Shown here in pieces: positions 53,334 to 62,604 of a DNA stretch of 64,000 nucleotides. Source of the DNA: CAZHEV01 sp964531335 [NCBI: uncultured bacterium] (lineage in GTDB: Bacteria; Eisenbacteria; RBG-16-71-46; CAZHEV01). The notes under the pieces are model-generated. The model was given only the letters and a program-made list of their open reading frames with translations, had not been told where the DNA came from and searched no databases. The stretch's first letter is position 1; each line of letters begins with the position of its first letter. The stretch is from the NCBI GenBank assembly GCA_964531335.1, contig CAZHEV010000005.1, forward strand, positions 124,001 through 188,000. Reading direction: 5' to 3'. Made by a program: the position numbers and the translations under genes.

Positions 53334-54497
53334 TCAAAGTGGAACCACTCCCGTGCCTTTGAGCACCTCTCTGGCGATGACGAGCTTCTGGATTTCCGAG
53401 GTGCCTTCTCCGATCTCGGTCAGCTTTGCGTCCCTGAAATATCTCTCGACCGGATAATCCTTCATGTAGCCCGCCCCGCCCAGGATTTGAACGGCCTTCG
53501 TCGTCGTCTTCATGGCGACCTCGGACGCGAACAGCTTGGCCATGGCCGCCTCCTTGGTGAACGGCGCGCCCTGGTCCTTCAACAGCGACGCGGTGTACGC
53601 CAGATGGCGGGCCGCCTCGATCTCAGTGGCCATTTCGGCGAGTATCGCCTTGACCAGTTGGAAGTCGCTTATCGGACGTCCGAACTGAACCCTCTCCTTC
53701 GAATAGGCCAGCGCCTTCTCGAAGGCGCCCTGAGCGATCCCCAGCGCCATCGCCGCGATGCTTATGCGCCCGCCGTCGAGCGTGTTCATGAAGACCGGAA
53801 AACCGCGGTTTTCCTCGCCCAACAGATTCTCAACCGGGATCGAGCAGTCCTCGAAAATCAGCTCGGAGGTGTCGGAGCCGCGGCACCCCAATTTCTTCTC
53901 CTTGGCGCCTATGCTCAAGCCCGGCGTTCCCTTCTCCGCTATGATCGCGCTTATCCCCTTGTTCCCCTTGTTCCCCTTGTCGGGATCGGTCACGGCCGCG
54001 AATGTGAAGATGTCGGCGTATGACGCATTGGTGATATAGATCTTGGTGCCGTTGACTACGTACTTGTCCCCCTTGCGGACGGCGCGGGTCTGGGTGCCTC
54101 CGGCGTCGGAGCCCGCCTCGGGCTCGGTCAGACCGAACGCGCCGATCTTCTCCCCCTTCGCCAGAGGGGTCAGGAACTTCTTCTTCTGCTCCTCCGTTCC
54201 GAACTTGTAGATCGGATGGCATCCCAGCGATATGTGCGCCGCGAAGGTCAAGCCCGTCGAGCCGCATACCCGTGATATCTCCTCGGTCGCTATGGTGTAG
54301 CAGAGGGTGTCCAGGCCGGACCCCCCGTATTCCTCGGGGAAGATGAGACCGAGGAAGCCCTCTTCGGCCATTTTCTTCACGGAGTCCAGTGGAAACTCCG
54401 CCTTCTCGTCGATCTCGGCCGCTCTGGGCTCGAGGACCTCCTCCGCGAACTTGCGCACCGTCCTTCGAATGAGCTTCTGCTCTTCGCTCAACTCCAT
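53334..54497 (-). CDS. Acyl-CoA dehydrogenase
   Basis: 387 residues. FGLTEPEAGSDAGG, IYITNASYADI, VQFGRPISDFQLVKA, QILGGAGYMKDYPVERYFRD, and IGEGTSEIQK: the loop has the catalytic Glu but Gly before it, and LGGAGY replaces HGGYGY, which resembles isobutyryl/2-methyl-branched or aryl-type dehydrogenases more than straight-chain ones. A short in-frame tandem duplication gives DKGNKGNKGIS where one GNK would be normal. It lies 21 bp after the B12-binding subunit gene, so a branched C4 acyl-CoA substrate is an attractive guess. Confidence 0.9.
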   Translation of the reverse strand: MELSEEQKLIRRTVRKFAEEVLEPRAAEIDEKAEFPLDSVKKMAEEGFLGLIFPEEYGGSGLDTLCYTIATEEISRVCGSTGLTFAAHISLGCHPIYKFGTEEQKKKFLTPLAKGEKIGAFGLTEPEAGSDAGGTQTRAVRKGDKYVVNGTKIYITNASYADIFTFAAVTDPDKGNKGNKGISAIIAEKGTPGLSIGAKEKKLGCRGSDTSELIFEDCSIPVENLLGEENRGFPVFMNTLDGGRISIAAMALGIAQGAFEKALAYSKERVQFGRPISDFQLVKAILAEMATEIEAARHLAYTASLLKDQGAPFTKEAAMAKLFASEVAMKTTTKAVQILGGAGYMKDYPVERYFRDAKLTEIGEGTSEIQKLVIAREVLKGTGVVPL

Positions 54498-54518
54498 CTG
54501 CTGCTCCTATCGTCTCCT

Positions 54519-54923
54519 CTAACTCTTATTCGCCGCGTGCCACTCTTCGAGGTACTTGACTATGTCCTGGGTGTGAGTGCCGGGACCGAAAAGCCGCCCG
54601 ACTCCCTGCTTCGCCAGAGTATCCATGTCCTTCTTGGGGATGATGCCGCCGCCGGTGAGCAGGACGTCGCCGGCTCCTTTCTCCTTGAGCAGCTCGACGA
54701 TCCTCGGAAAGAGCGTCATGTGTGCTCCCGAGTGAATGCTCACCGCGAGCACTTCGACGTCCTCCTGGATCGCCATCTCCACCAGCATCTCGGGCGTCTG
54801 ATGCAGGCCGCCGTATATGACCTCCATCCCCGCGTCCCTCAGGGCGCTGGCCACCACCTTGGCGCCACGATCGTGGCCGTCCAGCCCCACCTTGCTCACT
54901 AGCACCCTGATCTTCTCGGACAT
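54519..54923 (-). CDS. icmB: Cobalamin-binding small subunit of an acyl-CoA mutase
   Basis: 134 residues from ATG 54923, which has AGGAGG upstream. B12-binding Rossmann domain with the base-off signature DGHDRGAK (DxHxxG), SIHSGAH, and the [10 protein letters not shown] segment. It binds adenosylcobalamin and forms the active enzyme with the catalytic subunit encoded 16 bp upstream, here typed as isobutyryl-CoA mutase. It is the only free B12 subunit in the window, so it could also serve the methylmalonyl-CoA mutase at 43385-45040. Confidence 0.92.
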   Translation of the reverse strand: MSEKIRVLVSKVGLDGHDRGAKVVASALRDAGMEVIYGGLHQTPEMLVEMAIQEDVEVLAVSIHSGAHMTLFPRIVELLKEKGAGDVLLTGGGIIPKKDMDTLAKQGVGRLFGPGTHTQDIVKYLEEWHAANKS

Positions 54924-54939
54924 TTTGCCGCCTCCTGAC

Positions 54940-56640
54940 CTACAGCACCGGAGTCTCGCGATACCTGCCGTAGACAACCTCCAGCGCGCCCACCATCTCT
55001 CCAATCGTGCAATAGGCCCGCGCCGCCTCGAGAACGGCAGGCATGATGTTTCTCTCCTTGCGGGCGGTCTCGGTCAGATCCCTCAGCATTCTCTTTACCA
55101 GATCGTTGTCCCGGCGATCCTTGAGCTCCTTGACCCGCTTGGCCTGGCCGATCTCCACCTCGGGCAGGATTTCCAGGATCGGGATCTCGAGCTCCTCGCC
55201 TTCGTCCACGTAGTCGTTGATTCCGACTATGATGCGGCGCTTCGTCTCGATCTCCCTCTGATAGCGATACGCCGCCCGGGCGATCTCTCTCTGGAAGAAC
55301 CCCTCCTCTATGGCGGCGATCACCCCTCCGAACTCCTCTATCTTCCGGAAGTACTCCTCGGCCTCCTCTATCATTTTCCGGGTCAGGCTCTCGACGAAAT
55401 ACGACCCTCCGAGTGGATCTATGGTATTCACAACACCGGACTCGAAAGCGATGAGCTGCTGCGTGCGCAGCGCGATCTTGACCGCCTTCTCAGTCGGCAG
55501 CGCGTAGGTCTCGTCCATCGAGTTGGTGTGCAGGGACTGAGTGCCCCCGAGGACCCCGGCGAGCGCTTCCAGGGCCGTACGGGTGATGTTGTTATCGGGC
55601 TGCTGGGCGGTAAGCGACACCCCCGCCGTCTGCGTGTGGAACCTGAGCAGGAGCGACTCCAACTTCTTGGCTCCGTACTTCTCCTTCATGGTATTGGCCC
55701 AGATGAACCGGGCCGCCCTGAACTTGGCGATCTCCTCGAAGAAATCGAGATGGGAGTCGAAGAAGAAGGAGAGCCTCGGCGCGAAGTCATCTACTTTCAT
55801 CCCCGCGTTTACGGCCGCCTCGACGTAGGCGAAGCCGTCGGCCAGCGTGAAGGCCAGCTCCTGGGCCGCGGTCGCCCCCGCCTCCCTTATATGGTATCCG
55901 CTAATGCTTATGGTGTTCCACTTGGGCACGTGCTCGGTGCAGAACTCGATGGTGTCGGTTATGATCTTGACCGAGGGGACCGGCGGGAAGATGAACTCCT
56001 TCTGGGCGATGTACTCCTTCAGGATGTCGTTCTGGATGGTGCCCCTCAGCCTCTCCGGGGCGACTCCCTGCTTCTCCGCCACCGCTATGTAGAAGGCGAG
56101 CAGCATCGCGGCCGGCGAGTTAATGGTCATCGAGGTGCTCACATCGCCGAGGTTTATCCCGTCGAAGAGGATCTCCATGTCCTCCAGCGAGTCAATCGCC
56201 ACGCCGCACCTTCCGACCTCTCCCAGGGAATGGGGATCGTCCGAGTCGCGTCCCATCAGAGTGGGCAGATCGAACGCCACGCTCAGGCCGGTCTGGCCTC
56301 CTTTAAGCAGGAAGTGGTAGCGGAGGTTCGTGTCCCGGGCCGTGCCGAAGCCGGAGAACTGTCTCATCGTCCAGAGGCGCCCCCTGTACATATTGGGTCG
56401 TATGCCCCTCACGTACGGATACTCGCCCGGGAAACCGACGTCGCGCCGGTAGTCGATGTCCTCGGTGTCCAGGGGGGTGTACATGGGCTTGACAGGGATC
56501 CCGGACATGGTATCGAAGCTGATGTCGCGCTGCTTCGAGTACAGGCGCGCGAAGCGCTCCCACTCCTCGTACTTCTCCTTGAGTCCCTTGCCGCCTTTGG
56601 AGGGCTCCGGCTTCCTGTCCTTCGAATCGCCTTTGCTCAT
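54940..56640 (-). CDS. icmA: Isobutyryl-CoA-mutase-type catalytic subunit (methylmalonyl-CoA mutase family)
   Basis: 566 residues, catalytic TIM-barrel only. At the two specificity positions of the family it has Phe95 (MRQFSGFG) and Gln213 (KEYIAQKEF), where methylmalonyl-CoA mutase has Tyr and Arg; spacing (118 residues) is the same. Phe/Gln is the known signature of isobutyryl-CoA mutase, and [11 protein letters not shown] with [11 protein letters not shown] is also IcmA-like as I recall it. The expected reaction is isobutyryl-CoA to n-butyryl-CoA with adenosylcobalamin. The B12 subunit follows and the G-protein chaperone MeaB precedes in one operon. Related mutases acting on other branched acids cannot be excluded. 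Confidence 0.85.
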   Translation of the reverse strand: MSKGDSKDRKPEPSKGGKGLKEKYEEWERFARLYSKQRDISFDTMSGIPVKPMYTPLDTEDIDYRRDVGFPGEYPYVRGIRPNMYRGRLWTMRQFSGFGTARDTNLRYHFLLKGGQTGLSVAFDLPTLMGRDSDDPHSLGEVGRCGVAIDSLEDMEILFDGINLGDVSTSMTINSPAAMLLAFYIAVAEKQGVAPERLRGTIQNDILKEYIAQKEFIFPPVPSVKIITDTIEFCTEHVPKWNTISISGYHIREAGATAAQELAFTLADGFAYVEAAVNAGMKVDDFAPRLSFFFDSHLDFFEEIAKFRAARFIWANTMKEKYGAKKLESLLLRFHTQTAGVSLTAQQPDNNITRTALEALAGVLGGTQSLHTNSMDETYALPTEKAVKIALRTQQLIAFESGVVNTIDPLGGSYFVESLTRKMIEEAEEYFRKIEEFGGVIAAIEEGFFQREIARAAYRYQREIETKRRIIVGINDYVDEGEELEIPILEILPEVEIGQAKRVKELKDRRDNDLVKRMLRDLTETARKERNIMPAVLEAARAYCTIGEMVGALEVVYGRYRETPVL

Positions 56641-56675
56641 CTTATCTCACCCCGGTACTTCAGAATGAATGCAGT

Positions 56676-57662
56676 CTACATGCTCGCGCGCGGCGTCTGC
56701 TTGATATCCGATAGAATCCTCCTCGCCGCTGCGTAAGGCGTCGCGCGCCTCTCGAATATCTCTTCGGTAACGTGCTTGACCCTGCTCTCGAGGCCGCTGT
56801 TCCGCCACACGTCCTTGAGCATCTCCCGCTCGACGATCGATGAGACCTGATTCGCGATCCTCGCCTTGCGCCGTGCGGCCAGCGTCCCACTCGCGCGGAG
56901 CTCGTCGGCCATCCGCCTTATCTTGCCCAGCATATAGCCGATGCCCTCCCCGGTGGTGGCCACGGTCTTTACAACGGGCGGGCGACTGCCTTCGTCGCTC
57001 ACCGTCAGCTCGAATATCATCGAGATGTCGTCCATTATCAGCTCGGCCCCTTGCCGATCCGCCTTGTTCACGACGAAGATGTCGCCTATCTCCATGAGCC
57101 CGGCCTTCATGGCCTGGACGGCGTCCCCGGATCCGGGCATCAGCACGACGAGCGTTATGTCCGCGCTGTCGGAGATCTCGAGCTCCAGCTGCCCGACTCC
57201 GACGGTCTCTATGAAGATCCACTCGAAGCCGAACGCGTCCATCACTCCGGCGACTTCGTGCGTGGCCGCGCTCAGCCCGCCCAGGCTCCCCCTGGTGGCC
57301 ATGCTTCTGACGAAGACCCCGTCGGTCGCCCCGATATCGCCCATCCGGACGCGATCGCCGAGCAACGCGCCGCCGCTGAAGCTGCTGGTCGGATCGACCG
57401 CCACCACGCCCACGGTGGGCCCGTGCTTGCGTAGCTGCCCGGCGAGCGCGCCCACAAGTGTGCTCTTGCCCACTCCCGGGGGGCCGGTGACCCCAATCCT
57501 GAGCGCGCGTCCGGTGCTGGGATACAATGCCTCCAAGAGGGCTATGCCTTCCGGAGTGCCGTCTTCGACCAGCGAGATGACCCTCGCAAGCGCGCCCTTG
57601 TCGCGCTTGCGGAACCTGACCAGCAGCTCGTCCACGGTCTCCGCGGCCTTGGTACGTTTCAT
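56676..57662 (-). CDS. meaB: MeaB/ArgK-type G-protein chaperone of B12 mutases
   Basis: 328 residues from ATG 57662; a longer frame would add a non-conserved basic tail. Walker A GPPGVGKSTLV, DPTSSFSGGALLGDRVRM, the base-binding/switch segment ETVGVGQLELE, and NKAD for guanine. MeaB-type GTPases gate cofactor loading and protect adenosylcobalamin mutases. It precedes the Icm-type mutase by 35 bp, echoing IcmF where this domain is fused between the two mutase parts. The ribosome-binding site is weak. Confidence 0.93.
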   Translation of the reverse strand: MKRTKAAETVDELLVRFRKRDKGALARVISLVEDGTPEGIALLEALYPSTGRALRIGVTGPPGVGKSTLVGALAGQLRKHGPTVGVVAVDPTSSFSGGALLGDRVRMGDIGATDGVFVRSMATRGSLGGLSAATHEVAGVMDAFGFEWIFIETVGVGQLELEISDSADITLVVLMPGSGDAVQAMKAGLMEIGDIFVVNKADRQGAELIMDDISMIFELTVSDEGSRPPVVKTVATTGEGIGYMLGKIRRMADELRASGTLAARRKARIANQVSSIVEREMLKDVWRNSGLESRVKHVTEEIFERRATPYAAARRILSDIKQTPRASM

Positions 57663-57896
57663 AGTCACCACAGACACGAAGGCCTGCTGCGGGTCTCTTT
57701 CACGGACTCGCAAGGTCCCTCGCCATAAGCCGAGGGGAGCCTCCGCTCTTGCAAGAAAGCTAGGAGAAACAGGGAGCGCCAGTCTGAACAGCCGTCGGCG
57801 TTGCGGACGGCCAGAGGCCCCTGAGGGCGGAAGAACGCCGGGGCCTTGGAAAGGCGCCACCCCACCCGACCGATCACGCTATAGCCGCAACAGTTT

Positions 57897-57926
57897 ACGC
57901 TACCATTGGAATCGAGGCAGTGTCAA
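57897..57926 (-). promoter_or_regulatory. Possible promoter of the meaB-icmA-icmB operon
   Basis: TTGACA (57926-57921), 18 bp, TAGCGT (57902-57897) on the minus strand. The -35 box is perfect; the -10 box matches 3 of 6. Confidence 0.5.
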
Positions 57927-58218
57927 GGGGTTTGGACGGCCCGCGCCCCCTACCCGCACCGGCTTGAGCCGCGGGATCCGCTCGAGCCCCAGCCAGCTCC
58001 CCGGTGGACACGCTCGAGCCCCCCACCCGGTCGCGGAGCTAGCCGGCTTCGCCGCCGGATCTCCGCTCCCTCCTGTGGAAGGGGCTTAGCGCGCGTCCAC
58101 GCGGCGCCGTGCCCAGGTGCCGCCGCGCTCCTGCGGACGGGGCGCTGCGGGCCATCCGGCGCTTTCCGGACGACAAACGCCTACACGTGTGGTAATCACC
58201 TTGCGCGGGACGAGCCTC

Positions 58219-58247
58219 TTGAGGCGCAACCACGGTAGGGCTAGGAT
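58219..58247 (+). promoter_or_regulatory. Possible promoter of the ABC importer operon
   Basis: TTGAGG (58219-58224), 17 bp, TAGGAT (58242-58247). The expected start falls at 58254-58255, on the A of the ATG of the binding protein, so the transcript could be leaderless. Confidence 0.45.
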
Positions 58248-58254
58248 CGGGGCT

Positions 58255-59643
58255 ATGGGGTCTTCTGCGAATCCGACAACAGCAAGCGCAGGCGGCGCGG
58301 CCCGCGCTCGTAGCGACACGAGCGCTCGGCGGTGGGCGCGTCTTCTCATTGCGCTCTCCGTGTCTCTCTGCACGGCCGTCGCCGGGTGCGGCGGCGAAGA
58401 CGGCGCCCTCACCTTCATGACGGGGGGAGAGCCCAGCGAAGTCGCCTATTGGGAGACTCTCTTGTCGGAGTTCGAGAGCGAGTCGGGCCTCGAGGTGCGC
58501 CTGATGGTACAGCCCGCCGACTCGGATCAGCGCCGGCAGGAGCTCGTGGTGCCCCTTCGATCCGCCCGGCCCGATCCCGACGTCTTTCTCATGGATGTCG
58601 TTTGGGTGGCGCAGCTTGCGGCCTCCGATTGGCTCGAGCCGCTCGGCCCCTACGCCCGCGAGAGCGGTCTGCGCCTCGACTCCTTCTTCCCGGGCGTTGT
58701 CGAGCTGACCGACAGGTACGGGGGCGAGCTCGTAGCGCTTCCGGTCTACGTTGACGGCGGGCTGCTGTACTATCGAACCGACCTTCTGGGCAAGTACGGA
58801 TTCGAAGGGCCTCCCCGGACATGGGAAGATCTCGTCCGTTTCTCGCTGGAGATCCAGGAGAAGGAGCGCGAGTCCAACCCAGGATTCTACGGGTACGTAT
58901 GGCAGGGGGCCCAGTACGAGGGACTCGTCTGCAATTTCATCGAGGTGGCCGCGTCGGCCAAGGGTTGGCGTGCCGACTCGCTGAGAGGGTACGTGCCCGC
59001 CGGCCCAGGCACCGAGGAAGCCCTGCGCTTTATGCACGATTTGATACACGCCCATGGTGTCTCCCCGCCGAATGTCTACACGGAGATGAAGGAAGAGGAG
59101 ACCAGGATCTTCTTCCAGAACGGAAACGCGCTTTTCGAGAGAAACTGGCCCTATGCTTGGGCGCTGCACGAGTCGGAGGGCTCCCCGGTCAGGGGCAAGG
59201 TCGGGATCGCCCGGCTGCCGCACTTTCCCGGCGGCAGAAGCGTATCGACCTTGGGCGGCTGGCACGCGGCGATCTCGCGCAGCTCGGACAGGAAGGATTC
59301 CGCCTGGGAGCTCATGAAGTTTGTCACCTCCTTCGAGACGCAAAAGAACCTCGCCCTTAACCTTGGCTGGAATCCCTCGAGGACCGACGTTTACGAAGAC
59401 TCACTGGTGATCGAAAGGATCCCGCACATAGCCCTTCTCGAGGGGATATTCATGAACGCCGTCCCCAGGCCCAGGGTCCCCTACTACTCCCAGGTCTCGG
59501 ATGTGCTTCAGCGCCACGTAAACGCCGTCCTGTCCGGAAGCGAGGGCCGCGAGGAGGCGTTTCGGGCAATCAGGGGGGAGATCTCGGCATTGCGGGAGCG
59601 CTACGGCGCGCTCGGATCCGGGCGGAAGGGCGGCCCGGGATGA
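58255..59643 (+). CDS. Sugar-type ABC importer substrate-binding lipoprotein
   Basis: 463 residues from ATG 58255. N-terminal basic stretch, hydrophobic core LLIALSVSLCTAVAG, and a lipobox Cys (about residue 45), so it is an anchored lipoprotein. The rest matches family 1 extracellular solute-binding proteins: DVFLMDVVWVAQLAASDWLEPL, LPVYVDGGLLYYRTDLL, GWHAAISRSSDRKDSAWELMKF, and NLGWNPSRTDVYED. It captures the ligand, probably an oligosaccharide such as a maltose- or trehalose-type sugar. Three transporter genes follow with ATGA-type overlaps. No Shine-Dalgarno site is evident. Confidence 0.9.
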   Translation: MGSSANPTTASAGGAARARSDTSARRWARLLIALSVSLCTAVAGCGGEDGALTFMTGGEPSEVAYWETLLSEFESESGLEVRLMVQPADSDQRRQELVVPLRSARPDPDVFLMDVVWVAQLAASDWLEPLGPYARESGLRLDSFFPGVVELTDRYGGELVALPVYVDGGLLYYRTDLLGKYGFEGPPRTWEDLVRFSLEIQEKERESNPGFYGYVWQGAQYEGLVCNFIEVAASAKGWRADSLRGYVPAGPGTEEALRFMHDLIHAHGVSPPNVYTEMKEEETRIFFQNGNALFERNWPYAWALHESEGSPVRGKVGIARLPHFPGGRSVSTLGGWHAAISRSSDRKDSAWELMKFVTSFETQKNLALNLGWNPSRTDVYEDSLVIERIPHIALLEGIFMNAVPRPRVPYYSQVSDVLQRHVNAVLSGSEGREEAFRAIRGEISALRERYGALGSGRKGGPG

Positions 59644-60533
59644 GGCGCGCCGGCGGCCGGGGTCTTCGTGACGTAAAAGAGGGATACCTCTTCAGCGCGC
59701 CGCTCCTGTTTTTCATAGGCGCCTTCATCGTCCTTCCCGTGATAGGCGCTCTGATAACCAGCCTCCATCAGGCGGTCACCTTCTTGCCGGAGAAGTTCGT
59801 AGGAGCGGGCAACTACAAGGCCATCCTCGCCGATCCGCAGTTCCGGCAGGCCGCGAGGTTCACCGTCGGCTTCACCGTCGTCTCCGTTTCCATCGAGATG
59901 GTGCTCGGAATGCTCTTCGCGCTGATCATAAACGAGCGGCTCAGGTTCCGGGGGGCTCTCCGGATCGCCGTGCTCATACCGTGGGCGATCCCCATCGCGG
60001 TGGCCGCGAGGGTCTGGGAGCTCATCTACAACTACGAGTACGGTATTCTCAACCACCTCGCCCTCCGCGCCGGGATAGTCTCCGAACCGGTCAACTGGCT
60101 GGGCGGCTCGGCCGGGGCCTTCTGGGCGCTGGTGCTCAGCGACGTCTGGAAGACAACGCCCTTCATCGCGATCATACTCTTGGCCGGGCTTTCGGGAATA
60201 CCGAGGGACCTTTACAGCCAGGCGGCCGTAGACGGCGCGACGCCTGTCCAGAAATTCTTCAGGATAACTCTCCCCCTGCTGAAACCAGTGCTCGCCGTCG
60301 CTCTCATATTCAGGACCATAGACGCCATAAGGATATTCGACATGGTGTACGTGCTGACCGGAGGAGGACCCGGCGGGGCGACCACGTCGCTTTCCCTGTA
60401 CGCTTTCAAGAATTTCCTGACCGGTGACTTCGGTTACGGCTCGGCCGTTTCCATGATCGTCTTCGCGATAGCCCTCTGCTTCTCCCTCTTCTACGTCCGC
60501 CTGGGCGGCTTCACCAAGATGGTCAGGGGGTGA
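59640..60533 (+). CDS. ABC importer permease, MalF-type
   Basis: 297 residues with six hydrophobic segments; the EAA loop that docks the ATPase reads YSQAAVDGATPVQKFFRITLP. LLFFIGAFIVLPVIGALITS is the first helix. ATGA overlap with the binding-protein stop. With the next permease it forms the inner-membrane channel for the sugar. Confidence 0.94.
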   Translation: MRRAGGRGLRDVKEGYLFSAPLLFFIGAFIVLPVIGALITSLHQAVTFLPEKFVGAGNYKAILADPQFRQAARFTVGFTVVSVSIEMVLGMLFALIINERLRFRGALRIAVLIPWAIPIAVAARVWELIYNYEYGILNHLALRAGIVSEPVNWLGGSAGAFWALVLSDVWKTTPFIAIILLAGLSGIPRDLYSQAAVDGATPVQKFFRITLPLLKPVLAVALIFRTIDAIRIFDMVYVLTGGGPGGATTSLSLYAFKNFLTGDFGYGSAVSMIVFAIALCFSLFYVRLGGFTKMVRG

Positions 60534-60537
60534 GCGT

Positions 60538-61356
60538 ATGCGATCGAGACGCGTGTACTATGCGGCGGCCGTCGCGGTCATGGTCTTCTCGCTTTTCCCG
60601 TTCGCCTGGATGGTCTTGGTCTCGTTCTCCGAGTCTCCGGCCTTTCTCTCCGAAGGAGTGCGGTTCAAATTCACCTTTTCCAACTACGCCGGGGTGATCG
60701 CGGGCGAGTCGCTCCGATTCGGGAGCTTCCTGAGAAACAGCGTCATAGTGTCGTCGGTGGTCGCGGTGCTGACGACGCTCACGGCCGCTCTGGCCGCGTA
60801 CGCCATCGTGAGGATGAGGTTTCCGGGAAGGGCGATCATCCCCGCGGGGGTCCTGGCCCTGTCCATGCTGCCGCAGATTAGCCTGGTCGGCTATATATTC
60901 AACCTGATGACCGACCTCGGATGGATAAACACGTACCAGGGCCTGGTCCTGCCGTACACGGCCCTCGGCCTGCCGCTGGCCCTGTGGATCATGATCAGCC
61001 ATTTCAAGGGGGTTCCGGAGGACCTGGACAAGGCCGCATTCGTAGACGGGGCCACACGGTTTCAGGTGCTGTTCAGGGTGGTCGTTCCGGTCTCCATGCC
61101 GGCGGTCGTGTCCGCGGTGGTGCTGGTGTTCATTTTCTCGTTCAACGAGTTCCTGTTCGCGCTTATGCTTACCGTCGATCATCAAGCGCGCACCGTGCCG
61201 GTGGGGATAGCGCTCTTCGAGGGGCTTCACGGCCAGACGCCCTGGGGCTCGATAATGGCCGCCGCCGTGCTGGCCTGCGCGCCGATGGTCCTGATAGCCG
61301 CCCTGTTCCAGAGGCGGATAATCCGAGGTCTGAGCCAGGGGTCGGTCAGAGGATGA
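60538..61356 (+). CDS. ABC importer permease, MalG-type
   Basis: 272 residues, six membrane segments, EAA loop DKAAFVDGATRFQVLFRVVVP. ALSMLPQISLVGYIF and FIFSFNEFLFALML are typical MalG segments. Starts 4 bp after the first permease; its stop overlaps the ATPase start. Confidence 0.94.
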   Translation: MRSRRVYYAAAVAVMVFSLFPFAWMVLVSFSESPAFLSEGVRFKFTFSNYAGVIAGESLRFGSFLRNSVIVSSVVAVLTTLTAALAAYAIVRMRFPGRAIIPAGVLALSMLPQISLVGYIFNLMTDLGWINTYQGLVLPYTALGLPLALWIMISHFKGVPEDLDKAAFVDGATRFQVLFRVVVPVSMPAVVSAVVLVFIFSFNEFLFALMLTVDHQARTVPVGIALFEGLHGQTPWGSIMAAAVLACAPMVLIAALFQRRIIRGLSQGSVRG

Positions 61357-62456
61357 AATCTCTCTCCGTAAAGGGTCTATCGAAGGAATTCTTCTCATTG
61401 AGGGGCCGCACCGTTGCCCTCGACCAGATAAGTCTCGAGGTCGATGCGGGCTCCTTCTACGTGTTGCTCGGTCCGAGCGGCTGCGGAAAGACGACGCTCC
61501 TGAACATAATAGCCGGCATCGAGACCCCCACCCTCGGCGAGGTCCGGATTGGCGAGAGGCTGGTCGCATCGCCCGCCGAGAGGAAGTTCGTACCGCCGCG
61601 CTCACGCAACGTGGCCATGGTGTTTCAAAGCTACGCCCTTTATCCGCACATGACGGTCTTCGACAACATCGCCTTTCCCTTGAAGATCGCCAAGATGGGC
61701 AAGGACCGGATCAAAGAGGCGGTGGAGGGGGCCGCCCGAACGTTGGAGATCGAACATCTTCTGCGAGCGAAGCCCGCCGAGCTGAGCGGCGGCCAGAGGC
61801 AGAGGGTGGCCATAGGAAGGGCCATCGTAAGAGAGCCGGACGTACTGCTTCTCGATGAGCCGCTCTCGAACCTCGACGCTCAACTGCGTGTGACGATGCG
61901 CCGCGAGCTGAAAGAGCTCCAGAGAAGAATGAAGCTGACGACCATCTACGTCACTCACGACCAGGTCGAGGCCATGACCCTGGGAGACAGGATGGCGCTC
62001 ATAAACGAGGGGCGGATCGAGCAGATAGGCACGCCCGACGAGGTCTATGAGAGCCCCCAGACCTTGTTCACGGCGAGGTTCGTGGGTACCCCTCCTATGA
62101 ACGTACTAGACGGAAAGGCGTTCGCGCGCAGGGACATGGCCGACCGCCTGCCCGAGTCCGTGACGATGGATGATGTATTCCTCGGCGTCCGCCCCGAGAA
62201 GGTGAAGGTCCGTCCCGCCGGTGAGCCGGGCCTTCTCGAGGGGACCATATCGCTCATAGGCTCGACGGGCGTCGAGAAGCTCTTCTACGTGAAGGTCGGC
62301 GATCAGGAGGTACTTGCGAAGTGCCCGTCTGAGGGCTCCTTCTCCGAGGAAGACGCGGTCTCCATAGACTTCGACCGAGCGGACCTGGTCCTTTTCAGCA
62401 AGAGCACCCAAAAGCGCCTCGACCCCGCCGTGCCGCGTGAACACGATCATGAGTAA
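61353..62456 (+). CDS. ABC importer ATPase, MalK/UgpC type
   Basis: 367 residues from ATG 61353 in an ATGA overlap. Walker A GPSGCGKTT, Q-loop VFQSYALYPHM, signature LSGGQRQRVAIGRAI, Walker B VLLLDEPLSNLDA, switch His in IYVTHDQVEAM. The C-terminal 130 residues are a TOBE-type regulatory domain (FLGVRPEKVKV), as in MalK. Dedicated ATPase of this importer; some MalK-like subunits serve several systems. Confidence 0.95.
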   Translation: MKSLSVKGLSKEFFSLRGRTVALDQISLEVDAGSFYVLLGPSGCGKTTLLNIIAGIETPTLGEVRIGERLVASPAERKFVPPRSRNVAMVFQSYALYPHMTVFDNIAFPLKIAKMGKDRIKEAVEGAARTLEIEHLLRAKPAELSGGQRQRVAIGRAIVREPDVLLLDEPLSNLDAQLRVTMRRELKELQRRMKLTTIYVTHDQVEAMTLGDRMALINEGRIEQIGTPDEVYESPQTLFTARFVGTPPMNVLDGKAFARRDMADRLPESVTMDDVFLGVRPEKVKVRPAGEPGLLEGTISLIGSTGVEKLFYVKVGDQEVLAKCPSEGSFSEEDAVSIDFDRADLVLFSKSTQKRLDPAVPREHDHE

Positions 62457-62604
62457 TCGCTGACACGTTTCTCGAGTGAAGCGCGCGGCACACGCGCCCT
62501 CATCCACCTGCCACTAAGCGCCAACTCTTTCAACGACAACCAGTTTAAGCTTGCTGCGCCACCTTCACGTAGCCCGGCACGTGTGTTGCGATGATACGTG
62601 GACG
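62457..62604 (+). other. Intergenic stretch after the ABC operon
   Basis: About 150 bp with no gene. It includes a short CACGT...ACGTG hairpin around 62578-62600, which could be the first helix of the following leader RNA. No clear terminator for the ABC operon. Confidence 0.4.

Larger units (their letters stand above)
57663..58254. other. Divergent intergenic region meaB / ABC importer
   Basis: About 590 bp without a supported gene. It contains the minus promoter at 57897-57926 and the plus promoter at 58219-58247. The minus-side leader of meaB is about 230 nt, with several GC-rich inverted segments (for example CGGCGTT...AACGCCG flanking 57798-57842) but no recognised RNA class. Plus frames opening at 57906 and 58117 have no supported start. 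Confidence 0.5.

Noticed and set aside
58039-59343. Minus frame of 434 codons opposite the binding-protein gene
   Set aside because: No family features; the plus strand has a clear solute-binding lipoprotein coupled to three transporter genes.
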